Below are positions 35,303 to 47,840 of a DNA stretch of 64,000 nt, in pieces. Position numbers and translations under genes: made by a program. Where the stretch lies: assembly GCA_037043015.1 (NCBI GenBank), contig CM073321.1, positions 36,000,101-36,064,100 of the forward strand, given 5' to 3'. The DNA is from Bryum argenteum (lineage: Eukaryota; Streptophyta; Bryopsida; Bryales; Bryaceae). Under the pieces are notes generated by a model. The model worked only from the letters and a program-made list of their open reading frames with translations. It did no database searches and was not told the origin of the DNA. The stretch's first letter is position 1. Every line of letters begins with the position of its first letter.

Positions 35303-37320
35303 CCAACTCCCGGATGTTTGAAGTCTCGGCAGTACCTCGAGCCCTTGGTGCAGGAGTTGTGAAGCCTCGGCAGGCCGTCTTCAAGTGCCACCAGTATTGC
35401 CGAGGTCCGCGGAAGCACAGCCCCATCAGTCCGTCATGCAGCCACGCTAGCCCCGGCATCGAATTTGATGCCCGACACATCACCTCGGTTTGTGAGCCTC
35501 AGCCAGTGTCGGCACTTTGCTTGGCAGTGCCGGCAGTCCATCTTGTAGTCCCAACAGTACCCTGAAGGGTATCGGCAGGCCCGTCGGGGCAGTGACAATC
35601 ACGCTCTCATGGACAGCCTAGCACCCTTGCGAATCCCGGCACATCTCGTCGAGGATGTCTCGGATGCACGAATTCTCGGCAATCGGTCGTGAGCCCTTAA
35701 TGCAGTACAAGTGAAGCCTTGGCAGGCTGTCCCGCTGGTCCGTCGTTGTTCATCGGTGAAGGAGCTGTTGTTCCCCGGCAGGCCCTCCCGAAGGTGCCAT
35801 CAGGTGCTATCAGCGATGCCGAGGTCCCCGAAGGTGCCAGCAGCGATGCTGAGGACCACAAAGATGTAGCCCCCGCAGCCTTGAAGCCCCAGCAGCCCCG
35901 GCATTGGTCGTGAAGCCCGACACACCACCTTGATTTTAGAGCCTCAGCCATTGGCGGCGTTTCTGTGTCAGGGCTCGCAGTCCAGCTTGAAGCCCCGGCA
36001 GTTCCTTGGAGAGTACCATGAGGCTATTCTGAGCATTGAAAATCACGCTCTCAAGTAGGGATTGCCAATCCCGGCAGCCCTCTCTAGTGACAACTTCCAT
36101 GAACAGCATCGAAGGTGATGGTGGAAGTTTCCGGTTTTTAAAGACTTGGCAGTACCTCGAGCCACAGGTGCAGCACTTGTGAAGCCCCGGCAGGCCCTCA
36201 TGAAGCCCCGCCTGTCCGTCGCATATCCTCGATTAAGGAGCTGTGAAGCCCCGAAAGTCCATTCTGAAAGGATACCAGTAGTGCCAAGGTCCGCGGAGGT
36301 GTAGTGCCGGCAGTCCGTCTTGATGCTCCGGTACCTCGAGCAGCCCGACACACGACCTCGCTTTGTGAGCCTCAGCCGGTGGCGGCGTTTCCATTGGCTG
36401 TGCCGGCAGTCGGCTTGAAGCCCCGGCAGTACCTCGGAAGGTACCCGCGGGCACTTCAGAGCACTGACAACCAGACTCTCAAATACAGCCTGAATCTCCC
36501 CCCCCCCCGCAACGAGGTTTATGGTTTTGAGTTCCTGACGTTCGACGTCTCGGCACTATCTCGGCACGCCCAGTGGGGCATTCACCTTCCATAACTGCGA
36601 GACCTTACAACCATGCGAATCCCGGCACACCTCCTGTAGGATGTCTAGGACGCAGCAATCTTCGGGAGTCCGTCGTGAGACCTTGGTTCAGCACCTACGG
36701 TGGCCCGGCAGGCCATCCTCAAGCCCCGCTAGTCGGTCATAAATCCTCGCTGCTCGTACTTTGAAGCTACGGCAGTCCGTCCTGAGGTGCCAGCAGAAGT
36801 GCCATGATCCGCGAAAGTTAAGCCACGGCAGTCCGTCCTGAAGCCCCTTCAACACTGGCAGTTGGTCGTGAAGTCCGACACACCACCTTGTCTGAGAGTC
36901 TCAGCCGGTGGCGGCGTTTTCTTGGCTGTGCAGATAGTGTCTTGAAGCCCCGACAGTACCTTGAAGAGTACTTGTGGGCACTTCGGAGCACTGCTAATCA
37001 GGCTCTCAAATACAGCCTGAAAAACCCACCCGCATCGAAGTTTATGGATTTGAGTTTCCGGCGTTCGAAATCTCACCAGTACCTCGAGTATTGTCGGCAC
37101 GCCCAGAGGAGCATTCACCTTCCAGAACCGCGAGACCTTGCAACCCTGCGAATCCCGACACACCATCTGTGGGATGTTTCGGATACAGCAATCTTCGGCA
37201 GTCCGTTTTAAGCCTCTGGTGCAGCACCTGTGGTGCCCCGGCAGGCCATCCTCAAGCCGCACCAGTTCGTCATAAATCCTCAGTGTTGGAGTTGTGAAGC
37301 CTCGGCAGTCTGTCGAATCA
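35303..37320. repeat. GC-rich tandem repeat, about four units of 430-530 bp
   Basis: The words CCCGACACACCACCT (or close variants) recur at about 35471, 35916, 36344 and 36874, each followed by a GAGCCTCAGCC, GGCGGCGTTT, GAAGCCCCGGCAGT and CTCTCAAATACAGCCTG series in the same order. Inside units, GAAGCCCCGGCAG recurs many times. Units are diverged. It abuts the 3' LTR on the left and the hAT remnant on the right. Frames inside are not conserved between units, so I call no gene. Confidence 0.75.
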
Positions 37321-37339
37321 AGGACTTCCTTCTGACGTT

Positions 37340-38805
37340 ATGCAAAGATTAGAATTTAGCGAATTGTGTAGGTTAAAGATGGCCCTGTATTCTATGCTCA
37401 GAGAGAATTTGACGACAAGGCTCCTAGTACGGGCAAGGCTTGGCAGATCATGTGTGATCTTGAGAGACATATCCATACTTTGCATGCACCCCCATTCTCT
37501 TTGGAACCACTTGAGGTGGCCACCGCAAAGGAGGAGTTTTACCATTGGAAACGGCTCATGACAACTGATTTACATGGCGCGGCTGCACTTCTAAATCCGT
37601 ATTTACTACATGACCAAGAGTTAGCTGACGATCCTGATCTTAGAATAGCTTGCAAGCGTGTTTTACAAAAACTATGTCCCGCGAAGTATTATGCAGACGT
37701 GGTGAATGAAATTTTTGACTTTCGAGTAAGGGGTCCACCATCCCATGACATGTTGGAGCCTAAGACTCAAAAAATAGCTGCACATGCATGGTGGGAGTTT
37801 GAGGGTGCTTGTGCTAAACTCCTCTCTCTAATTGCAAAGCAAATACTAGCACAGATCGTGTCCTTGTCGGCTTGCGAACGCAACTGGGATAGCTACTCTT
37901 ATGTTCACGACAAGAAACAAAATCGGTTACTACCGAAGAGAGCTAATGACTTGGTTTACATATATTCCAACTCAAAATTGCTTGCGAATGATAAGTTGAG
38001 TGACGATGGCACGTAATACAAAGAGAACTTGGATTCAAAGGAAGACCAAGTACATGAAAACGATGAGGAAGCTGTCGAGGACGAATCAGAGTTTGATGAC
38101 AATGATATTTTTGAATTTGGTGATGAAGACGATGATATGACTTTCTTCTCCGCTTCAAATGATGAAGATGCTCTAAATGTTCACGATACTAAAGGTGATT
38201 TTATTGCTGATAGTGCTTCAGCGGATGATCTAGAGGATGAGCAGCCGTTAGCATGGTTAATGACTCAAGGCGGCATGGACAAATCGAATAACATCCTACC
38301 TGTTATGGCTAGTGGTTTACGGTTGGAAAAGGAGGCGATAAACGTGCAGACCACTGTGTGCAATACTACTGCGGGCACTATGAGCTCTGATCCGGTTGCG
38401 GAGAATATCGCATCCGGAAGTAAGGATCAACTATCTTTACCCTGTGCTACTCGCCGCGCTTTATTTCAACCCTCTACTGTAAGGGTTACGACAACCTTGG
38501 AGAAATCTTCTAAGGGTTTGGTGTCCTTCTCAAGAGCCAAATATGGGAGCATCTGTAGTGACTCGGATGTACCTTTGGGCACGTATTTAAATAATGTCAA
38601 TGTTCCTCGTAGTGCCACAAGGTTAGAGCACATGCTTGGTTCTTCCAAGTCGCATAAACGTAAATCTGCAACGGTTCTAATTGTTCCGCCAAGAAAACCA
38701 AAGATCCCTGTTAATCTCCCAGAATTTGATACTTTGCATAAATATGGGAATATACAATGTCCAGAGAACAAGCCCAAGATTAAACAAAAGGTTCCGAGCG
38801 ATTAG
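37340..38805 (+). pseudogene. hAT transposase, C-terminal part with acidic tail
   Basis: The frame 37450-38016 ends in the classic hAT dimerisation region: AHAWWEFEGACAKLLSLIAK, SLSACERNWDSYSYVHDKK and RLLPKRANDLVYIYSNSKLL. After an in-frame TAA at 38014-38016 the same frame continues for 258 codons (to 38805) with a strongly acidic stretch (DNDIFEFGDEDDDM) and a Ser/Lys-rich end. Such acidic tails after the dimerisation domain occur in some plant hAT proteins. The catalytic N-terminal two thirds are missing; GC-rich tandem repeats stand where they should be. Confidence 0.8.
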
Positions 38806-39590
38806 GAATATGATTCTGCGGGGTCTAGTGGAACTGAAGTAAAGGAAGATAGTAATTATAAACAATCCTCTGGTCCTGATGAGTAGATGAATTTTGCATC
38901 TTTATGTAGTATAGGTTCATCGAACTTATCCTTATTATAGATATTGTAGTTATAGTTTTTGTAGTACTTTATTCTTATACTCCAAATGCATTTGGAGATT
39001 CTATTGTCTACATGACTATATTTAATGTGTTAAAAAATTATATATATCTCTACATACTTGTCGCGGGATGGTCTTGACTCTCAAGCATAGAGAAGAAATG
39101 CACACTGAACCAAAAAAATTGCAACCCTTTACTTCAAAAATAATGCCCCATGAATCGATTGTGGCATTTTCATCATTTTTAAAACAACATCCATACAACC
39201 TAGGAAAAGCCTATATTTATACGTTCAAACTAAAGGTCCAACATCCGTTCAAACTGAAGGTAAATCTGATTGATCGATTTGAGCTATACTACGAATACGC
39301 GGTCTTTGGCTTTAATGGGCAATTCTACCGCCCTCTTCATATTCCCGATCCACGGCTGCAATTTTGCGGCTCATCTCCGCTTGCCAACTATCCTCCCATC
39401 TTTGCCATCTTGTCTCTTCCGCTAACTACTACGATCCACTTGTTTGTTACGTAAGATTTCCATGGCCTTCTCGATTCGTGCAATGACATTGTATACAATA
39501 CCTTCGAAATCATCCATTAATATAAATGATCCTTCTTTTGGATATAAATATAATATGTCCTACAAAACGAAATGGCATCATCGATACGCT
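38806..39590. other. Non-coding between hAT remnant and RING gene
   Basis: AT-rich 3' flank of the hAT remnant, then sequence that may be the 3' end of the minus-strand RING gene. No separate gene is supported; the frame at 39068-39454 has no recognisable feature. Confidence 0.4.
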
Positions 39591-41550
39591 TATCAAACTT
39601 CTTTACCGCATCCCAATAAGAGAGCTCTACATCTTAAAAAGAATTTTCCGGTATCGAAGTCTGGTATATTGCGGCTTCCTCCAATTTTGCAAGGACCATA
39701 GCTCTTCCAATTGGAGGATGATCGTACTTCTTGTACTCTTCTCCTAAGCCGGTTGAATGTGTTACTTTGTGCCACCAACCATCTTCTCCCTTTTCTACTC
39801 TCTTTGGAGAAAATCGAAAGAAACGGTTGTGTTTGATGCTCCAATGCCCTCCAAAATTACGACAAAACAACTCTCGTTGCTCTTCATCTTTAATGTTCCT
39901 CGTCCTTATCTCTATTTCGTAATCTAGTGTCATCCAAAATAGGGCATCTCTTTCCCCACCATATTGAATGCTTAGTTGGTGTTTTTATTCCTACTCCACT
40001 CAAGTGCATTTCTCCAATCAGAGTAGTGTAGAAATTTTTTTGGGAATTGATCCAGTGGAAGATTCCATCGGTTGAATTCGTGCCCTGATGGCATAAGATC
40101 TTGTATGCCCATCATCTCGTAGAATCTTGTGCTAAATGGGGAGCGACATACCGGACATACCGATTTTGTCATAGCATATCGGCATATGCAAGTAACATGA
40201 AAGTAATGGCTACATTGGCCTAACGTGTATTCTCCCTCTGGATCAAAATGATGTAGGCACACTACACATTTGATCTTAAGTATTGCCGGAGGAGGGTCGC
40301 ATGTGTTAATTACAATGCAAGCTGACTCTTGTAGGTGCGATGAGAATCTATTGTACGACGCCCATCCTTCCTCTATATCCAAGGTCCAATCAACATTCTT
40401 GTTTCTCCCCATCTTAGAGTAATTTGTACGCTCCATCATATCTTCTGCATCACCCCAAAAAGTGACCTCTATAGGGTCATATTGTTGTTTTGGACTCATC
40501 TCATGAAACTTCTCCAATGAAGCGTCTACAACTTCACGTGAATCTCTTGATTTAGCTGCAATAGCTTTGAGATCGTCTTGTGCCTTTGAATCCAAACTCT
40601 CCATATCTTGAAGTCGATGAACCCATCCCAACCATGGTAGTGTGCATGCTTGGAGTGGTGTTGAATCTATCGTTTTAAGGTGTTTCGTGATGCCTCCAAT
40701 TCAGCAACTACCTCATCTCTCCCTTTATTTGTAGCCTCCAACTTCATTGACCATGTTTTTGCATCATCATCCAATTTTGCAACTGCATGATCTCTCTCCT
40801 TATTTGCAGCCTCCAAATTCATCGCCCATTCTCTTGCATTATTGAGTGCATTATCTCTCTCCTTACTTGCTATCTCCAACTTCATCGCCCACACACTTTC
40901 ATCATTGTCTATTTCCACAATTGTCTTTCCCTTATCTTCTTTACCATCCTCTTTACCACCCGCATCATATTGTGAAAGAAAAAGACTGGATGAAGTCCCT
41001 TGAGTGCCCTTTTGTGATGCAGCAAACTTGTCCAATTCTTTTGAGTCTTCTAACAGAATCCCAGATACAATGCGAAGTGCTTCTTTATGATTTGCTTTTC
41101 CAGTTATCCGAATTGATTGCAATTCAACGTAGTACTCTGTAATGAGATTCTTTAGAGTTACGGTTTTTGCCTCCAATTTCTCAATGTACTGCTTATCCTT
41201 TAAAGCATCGTTCAGTAGAAGGTGATATTGATCTATGATTGCCTCATAATTTATGGCAGCCTGTAGAACATTAGGCATGATATTTGCAAAAGAGTGGCTC
41301 ATATCCACTAAACCAGAAGCCATACTAGCAAGTATTTTTGACCCCATTTTCATGCCGATCCCTACAACACATATGTGACTAGGCTTCGTACCTCTGAAAT
41401 CATTCCTGGCAGACCATTTTCTTTATCTACCACATTGCACCAATCTGCTATTCCGCGTGCGGTGGTCATAAACTCCTCCAATTTCTTATTACTTGGTACC
41501 GTACGCAAATACTGCTCGAAATTGTCCACCATACCCGAATTGGGACCCAA
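39591..41550 (-). pseudogene. Coiled-coil and RING-H2 finger protein remnant
   Basis: N-terminal piece at 41362-41550 (FEQYLRTVPSNKKLEEFMTT), then 40667-41353 with three near-repeats of WAMKLEIASKERD type that predict a coiled coil. Next is 39972-40631 with a RING-H2 finger: CVVC, then C-S-H-YFH-x2-C, then CPVC. RING-H2 proteins are usually E3 ubiquitin ligases in cytosol or nucleus. A frame slip near 39978 leads into a C-terminal piece (LFWMTLDYEIEIRTRNIKDE, GGHWSIKHNRFF) that belongs to the same protein. Another break lies between the coiled-coil and RING parts near 40650, which could instead be an unrecognised intron. It is convergent with the hAT remnant; a common origin with it is possible but unproved. 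Confidence 0.6.
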
Positions 41551-41838
41551 TCAAATTAAAAGACGTTTTTGAATTTTGCAGTGGAGACATTAATTTTGCA
41601 GTGCAAGCATTAAAAGACATTTTTGAATTTTGCAGTGGAGACTAGTATCTTATAATTGTGAAATCAGAAGTTGAAGTTGTATAGAAATTCATTAGTTGTT
41701 GTAAATAGGAATGCATTTATTGACTACTGTAAAGCGCTGAAATCATGATAAATTACGTGTAAAACACACGATTACAATGATAACATATAGAATAGGTAGA
41801 TGTGGATGTTGTTTTAAGTAATATGACCTTTAGGTAGT

Positions 41839-43310
41839 CTACTCTGTAACTTGATGTAGGATTCCCCTCTCTAGAATCATTTCCACCTCGTTGAAACTGA
41901 GGGTGGACTCGTGGATGAAGACGTTTCTATTGCTACCAAATTTCCATACCAATACCAACACGAAGTATAGGTGCGTGCAATGTCTATACGGTACGCCTTT
42001 TCGTCCTAACTTAGTAATGGTTTTTTTAAACATCGGGCAAGAACACTCAAAGTTTTCACTAAGAGATAGTTTATAGACTCTGAATCCTACTCCTAAGCGA
42101 CGATACACCCAAAACCAGGTTGTGGTATCATAGTTACCTCAAGTATTTTTGCCTCCATGGCACGAGCTAAATCAATGTTCTTCATGTGCTTCGGAGTCAC
42201 AACCTTGATGCATCAAAGAAGTTTAGACTTTCGTGATTTTGGCTACACATCAGCCTTGTCCGGCACTAGAATGTGTCAAGTCTCTCGGTAGGGCAGTAGT
42301 ATTGAATGTGCGGTTGAGTGGAAGCCGTTCCTTCTGTAGGAGCCGAAAGCCCGCATTCTCCAACACCTCTATTTCGCCACGTGTCAGGTTAGTCCCAATC
42401 TTCACGGGCCAAATTGAAGGAATGTGAGGTCGACCTTGTTTCCAAGAGAACGGCTCAATCCATTTACGACGACTACCTTTCACACAGTGCTCAAATTTGT
42501 CTAGACAAGAGAAGAACTGATCCAATATTTTACTACCAAGTTGAGGAGGATGCCATATTCTTGTGTAAGTTGGAGCTGCGGTAGCATTTCCGTTTTGAAC
42601 AATGCAAAATTTGCATTTCTTCCTAGCCTTAGCCATAATACCCCAACAAGCCTTGGATGAGGATTCCTTCAAACGGGCAATGTGCCATAGCCGCTCATTC
42701 ACTCTCGTCTCTTGGACAGCAATGACGCGCTCAATACTAGGTCCAGAAGAAGAGGACGGTCCTAGCGGTTGCTCCTAAAACTTCATCTTCTTCGTGGATA
42801 GTACCGAGATTCTCAACACGAGCTCGTGTGACCCTTCTCCCAATTTGAGGACGTGAGTAGCTCACGTTGTCAGGTTGATGAGGTTCATCTTTAGCACCAA
42901 TGGGAACATTTGCCTTACGTGTCCTGGAACCCAAAACCTCTGCCCCCTCCAGATAGGCGTCACGCGTACAAAAGCCTCTACTACAGGGAAGTCCATAACT
43001 GCCTTGTTGAGGCAAGATGGATTGCCGGATCAATTAGCTTGACGTTGGGCGGAGTAAAGACGCTCACGAAGTTCTTCTACAGATGGTCCATAATCACTTG
43101 CTCCGCCTTTGTTGAATTGATGGTGGCCAACCACTTGGAGAAGGCTCGAACGTAATTGTCTACGGCAGCAACCTAGTGATCCCTACCCTTATTGCCAAAC
43201 GCTTGCAACCATTTGTTATAGATGGACTCTGCAAGGTAACATGAAGGCATCTCTGCAAGTTCTTCTGCCAAATATCTTTTTTCTAGCAATGTGAAAACTT
43301 ATTAGAAGTT
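41839..43310 (-). pseudogene. MULE transposase C-terminal remnant A (SWIM finger)
   Basis: Read downward from about 43310: MPSCYLAESIYNKW-like and VAAVDNYVRAF-like sequence (match to the MULE at 49.9 kb), then WHIARLKESSSKACW and KIGTNLTRGEIEVLENAGFR (42250-42702), then a SWIM finger with C-x-C (FECSCPMFKK) and C-x-H (HCTHLYFV) at 41839-42108. Every piece has a counterpart in the same order in MULE remnant B. The catalytic part is absent. Several breaks. Confidence 0.7.
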
Positions 43311-43428
43311 TTTTTAGATCTTTGATTTCTACATAATATGGATTCAAAATATGAACATCCTCATAAAAGAGGAACTAATAATCTAGATTCCTAAAACATG
43401 AATTGCTAAGTCATTGCTACAGACGTAA

Positions 43429-43550
43429 CATTTCGGAATTGCACGGACAAGTGCCAGACTTGCGTGGACGCAAGTTTGGACTCCATTCAAATAGAAGGAT
43501 GATTTCTTCTTGAGGCGTGTGAGAGCGTGAAAACGCGCTCTTGTTTAAAA
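43429..43550. repeat. Repeat R copy 1 with family D palindrome
   Basis: Related to copies at 45343, 47224 and 47683. It includes a GCACGGACAAGTGC stretch and a family D palindrome (arm AGACTTGCGTC) at 43456-43477 with two mismatches. Confidence 0.7.
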
Positions 43551-44950
43551 TATTATTTAATGTGGTTTTTATTAAAGAAAAGTCAGCGAACCATGTCATT
43601 TGGAAGTAAATTGATGCAATTAGGATAATTTAATTATGAATGTAATATGTATGTTAAAAGTTAGTTGTTGGAAGGCCTTCGGTAGATTGTTTGGCGCGAA
43701 ATTAAGCTCTGGGTTAGAATTAGTAGAGAAGGACAACAGGAGGCAAGATCCCCCCTAGTGAATCCAATGAATGATGGGGAAGGACTAGAGGAGGGAAGAT
43801 CCCCCCTAATGAACCCAAAAAGTAGAAATAGGCTAGTTGCTTACATTAGAGTCGGACATTTTACTGTCAGCCTTTCACTTCTAACCTTTGATATCCATGT
43901 TAGTATTTATGATTGATTGTCTTGATTTTATTCACTTAACTTTGGGTGGTATGTGTGAGCTACTTGCATTAATGGAGCCGGTGATAGATTGGATGCTTGA
44001 AGGATGGAGCGCGTGAAGTAGTGACGACATTCATCCAAGAAGACCTTAAGTAGGGCTTTGAGTCTTGGTTGGGGTTAAGGTGAGCCGCCACTGTGGCGGC
44101 TCCATATTTTGTACTTGAGAGCTTGTTTTCGAGCTAATTGGAAACCTCTCTTTGTGTCTATCTATCTCTTCTTTTGTAATGATTAGTTAGTAGGAGAAGG
44201 AAGGACATGGGCCTCCTTCTCCCTCTTCTTGTCCTTCTTGTTCATCTTGATCTCTCTTGTGATGTCTAGGTTTTAGAAGAAGGAAGGCCTCACGCCTCCA
44301 TCTTAATTCTTGTTTCTCCCCCTCTTCCTCTTGTAATGTTTAATAAATAGGAGAAGGAAGGTATTGGCCTCCTTCTCACTCATCTTGACCTCCTTTTCTA
44401 TTAGGTTAGGAGTTGCATTGAAATCAAGTGTTTTTGGTCAATCTCCATTCAAGGCCGTTCGGTCAAATGCCCATCAGTCACTCGATTTTAGTCCAAGTTC
44501 AATGAAATCTTGAAAAAATTGTAGACCTCTAGTAGAGCTTTCCAATGGTGGTAAGCACGTTCAAATTGGAGTTATAGGGAGTGAGATATCGCCTCTCAAA
44601 GTTGGGGGTATTGGAAGAGTTCCCCCCCCCCCGGCGGTAAACAAGTCAGCCGCAGTAATTCGGCAATTTGTCACAGAATTTTGGGTGTATGATTCTGAGA
44701 TTTCTAGGATAAATAGAGCGCCAGTAGAGCTTTCCAATAATATATGGCATGCTCAATTCCAATACATAGGGAGGGAGAAATGACCTCCCAAAGTTGGGGG
44801 AGTTGAAAGAGTTTTTCTCCCCAGCGATTTTCTTCTTCTTCTCTCGTTTGCTTCTTGTTTTCTCTTTGTCTTCTCTTGTCTATTCCTCTTCTCTTCATGT
44901 AATCTTGTTCTTTAATCCCCTTGTGACCAATTTCCACCTCCTTGGTGGTT
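43551..44950. other. Non-coding with degenerate short tandem units
   Basis: Three diverged units with GGAGAAGGAAGG..GGCCTCCTTCTC hairpin words at about 44172-44230, 44262-44320 and 44330-44395. Two related stretches of about 110 bp containing AGAGCTTTCCAAT lie at 44521-44627 and 44704-44822. No gene is supported. Confidence 0.5.
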
Positions 44951-45480
44951 TTTAGGCTCACAAAGCGGCTTTGTGATTGTGCTGTTTTGTGACGAAGGAG
45001 GTGTCAGCCTTGCTTCTTCTCTTTGAATGTGGGTGCTGGCCGCCCTTGATTCGCTCGACAGCATGCTTGAAGGAGGCTCCTCGTGGTGTCACCAAGGTTG
45101 CTGGTCCTGCCCGTTTGCCGTGATGAAGCTCCTGGCTGAGCGCGCAAAAGGGCCTCGGGGGTCGTTCTTGTTGACTCGTTCCTCGCATGAAGGTGGCTCC
45201 TCAAAGTGTTGCGCAGGATGCTGTTGATGGTAGTTGATGGCGCTTACGCTGTTGGCTGAGCCTGCTTGAATTGGCGTGACGGTGTCGTTTTTATTTGCAC
45301 TGTTGTTGTGATTTTTTTGTTGAAGGCAGGAAGTATAGGATGCGAATTTCGGAATTGCACGGACAAGTGCAAGACTTGCGTCGATGCAAGTCTAGACCCC
45401 ATTTAAATGAAAGGATGATTTTTTCTTGAGGTGGCTTTGTGATTGTGTTGTTTTGTCACAAGGGAGGTGTCAGCCTTGCT
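44951..45480. repeat. Repeat block R with family D palindrome
   Basis: A unit with GGCTTTGTGATTGTG and GTGTCAGCCTTGCTTCTTCT words, repeated at 45430, 47300 and 47770. It carries a family D palindrome at 45372-45393 with one mismatch. The frames across it are not conserved. Confidence 0.65.
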
Positions 45481-45545
45481 TCTTGTCTATGAATGTGGGT
45501 GTTGGTGTGATTCCCTCGACAGCATGCTTGAAGGAGGCTCCTCAG

Positions 45546-45653
45546 GTGTCGCGAAGGATGCTGTTGATGGTAGTTGCTGGTGATGACGGTGTTGGCTCCG
45601 TGTCGCGAAGGATGCTGTTGATGGTAGTTGCTGGTGATGACGGTGTTAGCTCC
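45546..45653 (+). repeat. 54-bp tandem duplication
   Basis: Two near-identical 54-bp units (45546-45599 and 45600-45653), each starting GTGTCGCGAAGG. A third GTGTCGCGA follows at once and overlaps the start of the solo LTR. Confidence 0.9.
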
Positions 45654-45654
45654 G

Positions 45655-47136
45655 TGTCGCGACTCTAATTACTTCAATGTTTTTTATTCTTAGTGAGCCT
45701 TATTTGGTTACGGAATCCCGGCTCACGTAGTAGGTAGCACCCGGCCACGACTTAGCTAACACTTGCATGTGCTCCACATACACAATGTTGGCACCATTTT
45801 AATTCAAGGTGTCCAACCCACCTTGATTCCATAACTCATTATCTGATACTCATTACCCAAGACTCTCACCAACACATGGGCATGCCACTTGGTGGCACGG
45901 GGCGGCCTTTCACAAATGTCCAAGCTCCCAAGGGTAACACTAATCACCCCAAAGCTAACCGCCCTTATCCATTGTCCAAATTCCCACTAGTCCCCTTCCC
46001 CTCTTGTCTCACTCCATTCGGGACTTTGCCAGAAACCCTCCCGGAATCTGGCACTAGTTTTCCCGGAGACCAGCTTCGAGCGAACTCTTTCCAACCCAAT
46101 GTTGCAGGATGCTCAAGTGCATCCCACAATGCCCAAGGTGTAGGAGTGAGGCTTCCTTTCCATGCCTCACATTTTTGATCCATTCCCGGTCACTCTCGGG
46201 AACCGGCACTACTTATCACGGGGACTAACTTAGAGAGGGACACTTCCCGACCCCATCTTTAGAGATGCTCCAAAGCACCCTCCAACTTCTCCAAGATGTA
46301 GGAGTGAGACCCCATCCCAAGCTTCACCCCTTAGAGGCACTCCGGCTCCTCATGGCACCATGTGCAAGTGAGAAGGGAGACCACCCCTCCTCATAATACC
46401 CTCTGGCGTCTTTGGTAGCCCCCCCCCTCTTGTGTTAAGGGCCTTCCATGACAAACTTTTGTTTTGGAAGACCACCCGTTTTTGCCTTAGCCTCAAGAAC
46501 GGGCGGTAACTTCTTCTCAAGCTAACTCGTAGCTCAATTACTCAAATAAGCTTCTTGAGCCCATTTTCGACATTTATTCTTTGAGTAGATGTCGACAGAC
46601 TCCTCCCATGTCCCGATTGGAGCTTTCATATGAGAGTTATGCTCCTCTGAACATTCAGGAGTCTCGGGAGGCAACAGTCCCGGAGTCTTGAAGTCCTGAT
46701 GCTTTGGAGAGCCATATCTCCCGAAGCATTGCTCTGCTCCTCACAAGCCTTAGCATTCTGGAAAGCCCTTGTCCATAGCTTTCCAACGACATGCAACATG
46801 CCGCCATCCGTGAAGGACGACATATTGAGTCCCGAAAGGCAACACTCCCGAGTCTCGGAGTGTCCTGGAACGCGCTCCAACTTTGGAGAGCCATATCTCA
46901 TGACTCACAACTCCAAATTGCGCATTCTTTAGACCCATGGGTGCGTGCTTGAAGAAGGTTTTCAACCATGTTAGGCACCTTACCATGTTCGTCCCAAGCA
47001 CAACGCTATTGCGTGCTGTTTGCTCGGAACTCTCCTTGGTCACCTCACCTTCTCTCTTGCCAAGCCCGGGGCATCAATCCCGGGGTCCTCTTGGCTCACC
47101 ACCGTGTTCGGGCATCCTTTGGAAAGGGATGTGACA
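45655..47136 (-). mobile_element. Solo LTR of the chromovirus family, inverted
   Basis: About 1.48 kb matching the LTRs at 27599 and 33773 on the opposite strand, from TGTCGCGA to GATGTGACA, with no internal region. It sits inside the R repeat block; repeat sequence is found on both sides. No clear target duplication. Clearly diverged from the other two LTRs, so old. Confidence 0.85.
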
Positions 47137-47840
47137 GTGTGCCGGCTCAAACTTGCATAAAATTGTCGTTTTTGTTTGCACTGTGGTTGTGATTCTCTGT
47201 CCAAGGTAGGGAGTATAGGATGCAAATTTCAGAATTGCACAGACAAGTGCAAGACTTGCGTCGACGCATTCAAATGGAACGATGATTTTTTCTTAAGGTG
47301 GCTTTGTGATTGTGGTGTTTTGAGGCGAGGGAATTGTCAGCCTTGCTTCTTCTCTGTGAATGTCGGTGTTGGCCTCCCTTGATTCGCCCGATAGCATGCT
47401 TGAAGGAGGCTCCTGGTGGTGTTACCGAGGTTGTTGGTCCCGCCCGTTTGCCGTAATGAAGCTCCTAGCTGAGCCTGCAAGAGGGCCTCGGGAGGTCGGT
47501 TTTGTTGACTTGTTCCTCGCAGGAAGGTGGCTCCTTGATGTGTCACCTAGGATGCTGTTGATGGTAGTTGATGGCTATGACGCTGCTGGTTGTGTGTGCT
47601 CGGACTAGCATGACGGTGTTGTTTTGGTTTGCACTGTTGTTGTGATTTTTTTACGCTAGGCAAGGAGTATAGGAGGCGATTTTCAGAATTGCACGGACAT
47701 GTGCAAGACTTGCGTCGACGCAAGTCTGGACCCCATTCGAATGGAAGAATGATTTTTTCATGAGGAGGCTTTGTAATTGTCATGTTTTGAGATGAGGGAG
47801 GTGTTGGTCATGCTTCTTGTCTGTGAATGTGGGTGGACGA
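47137..47840. repeat. Repeat block R, continued, with a perfect family D palindrome
   Basis: Two further R units. A perfect 22-bp family D palindrome (arm AGACTTGCGTC plus its reverse complement) is at 47706-47727; a copy at 47252-47268 has lost its right end. Confidence 0.75.
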
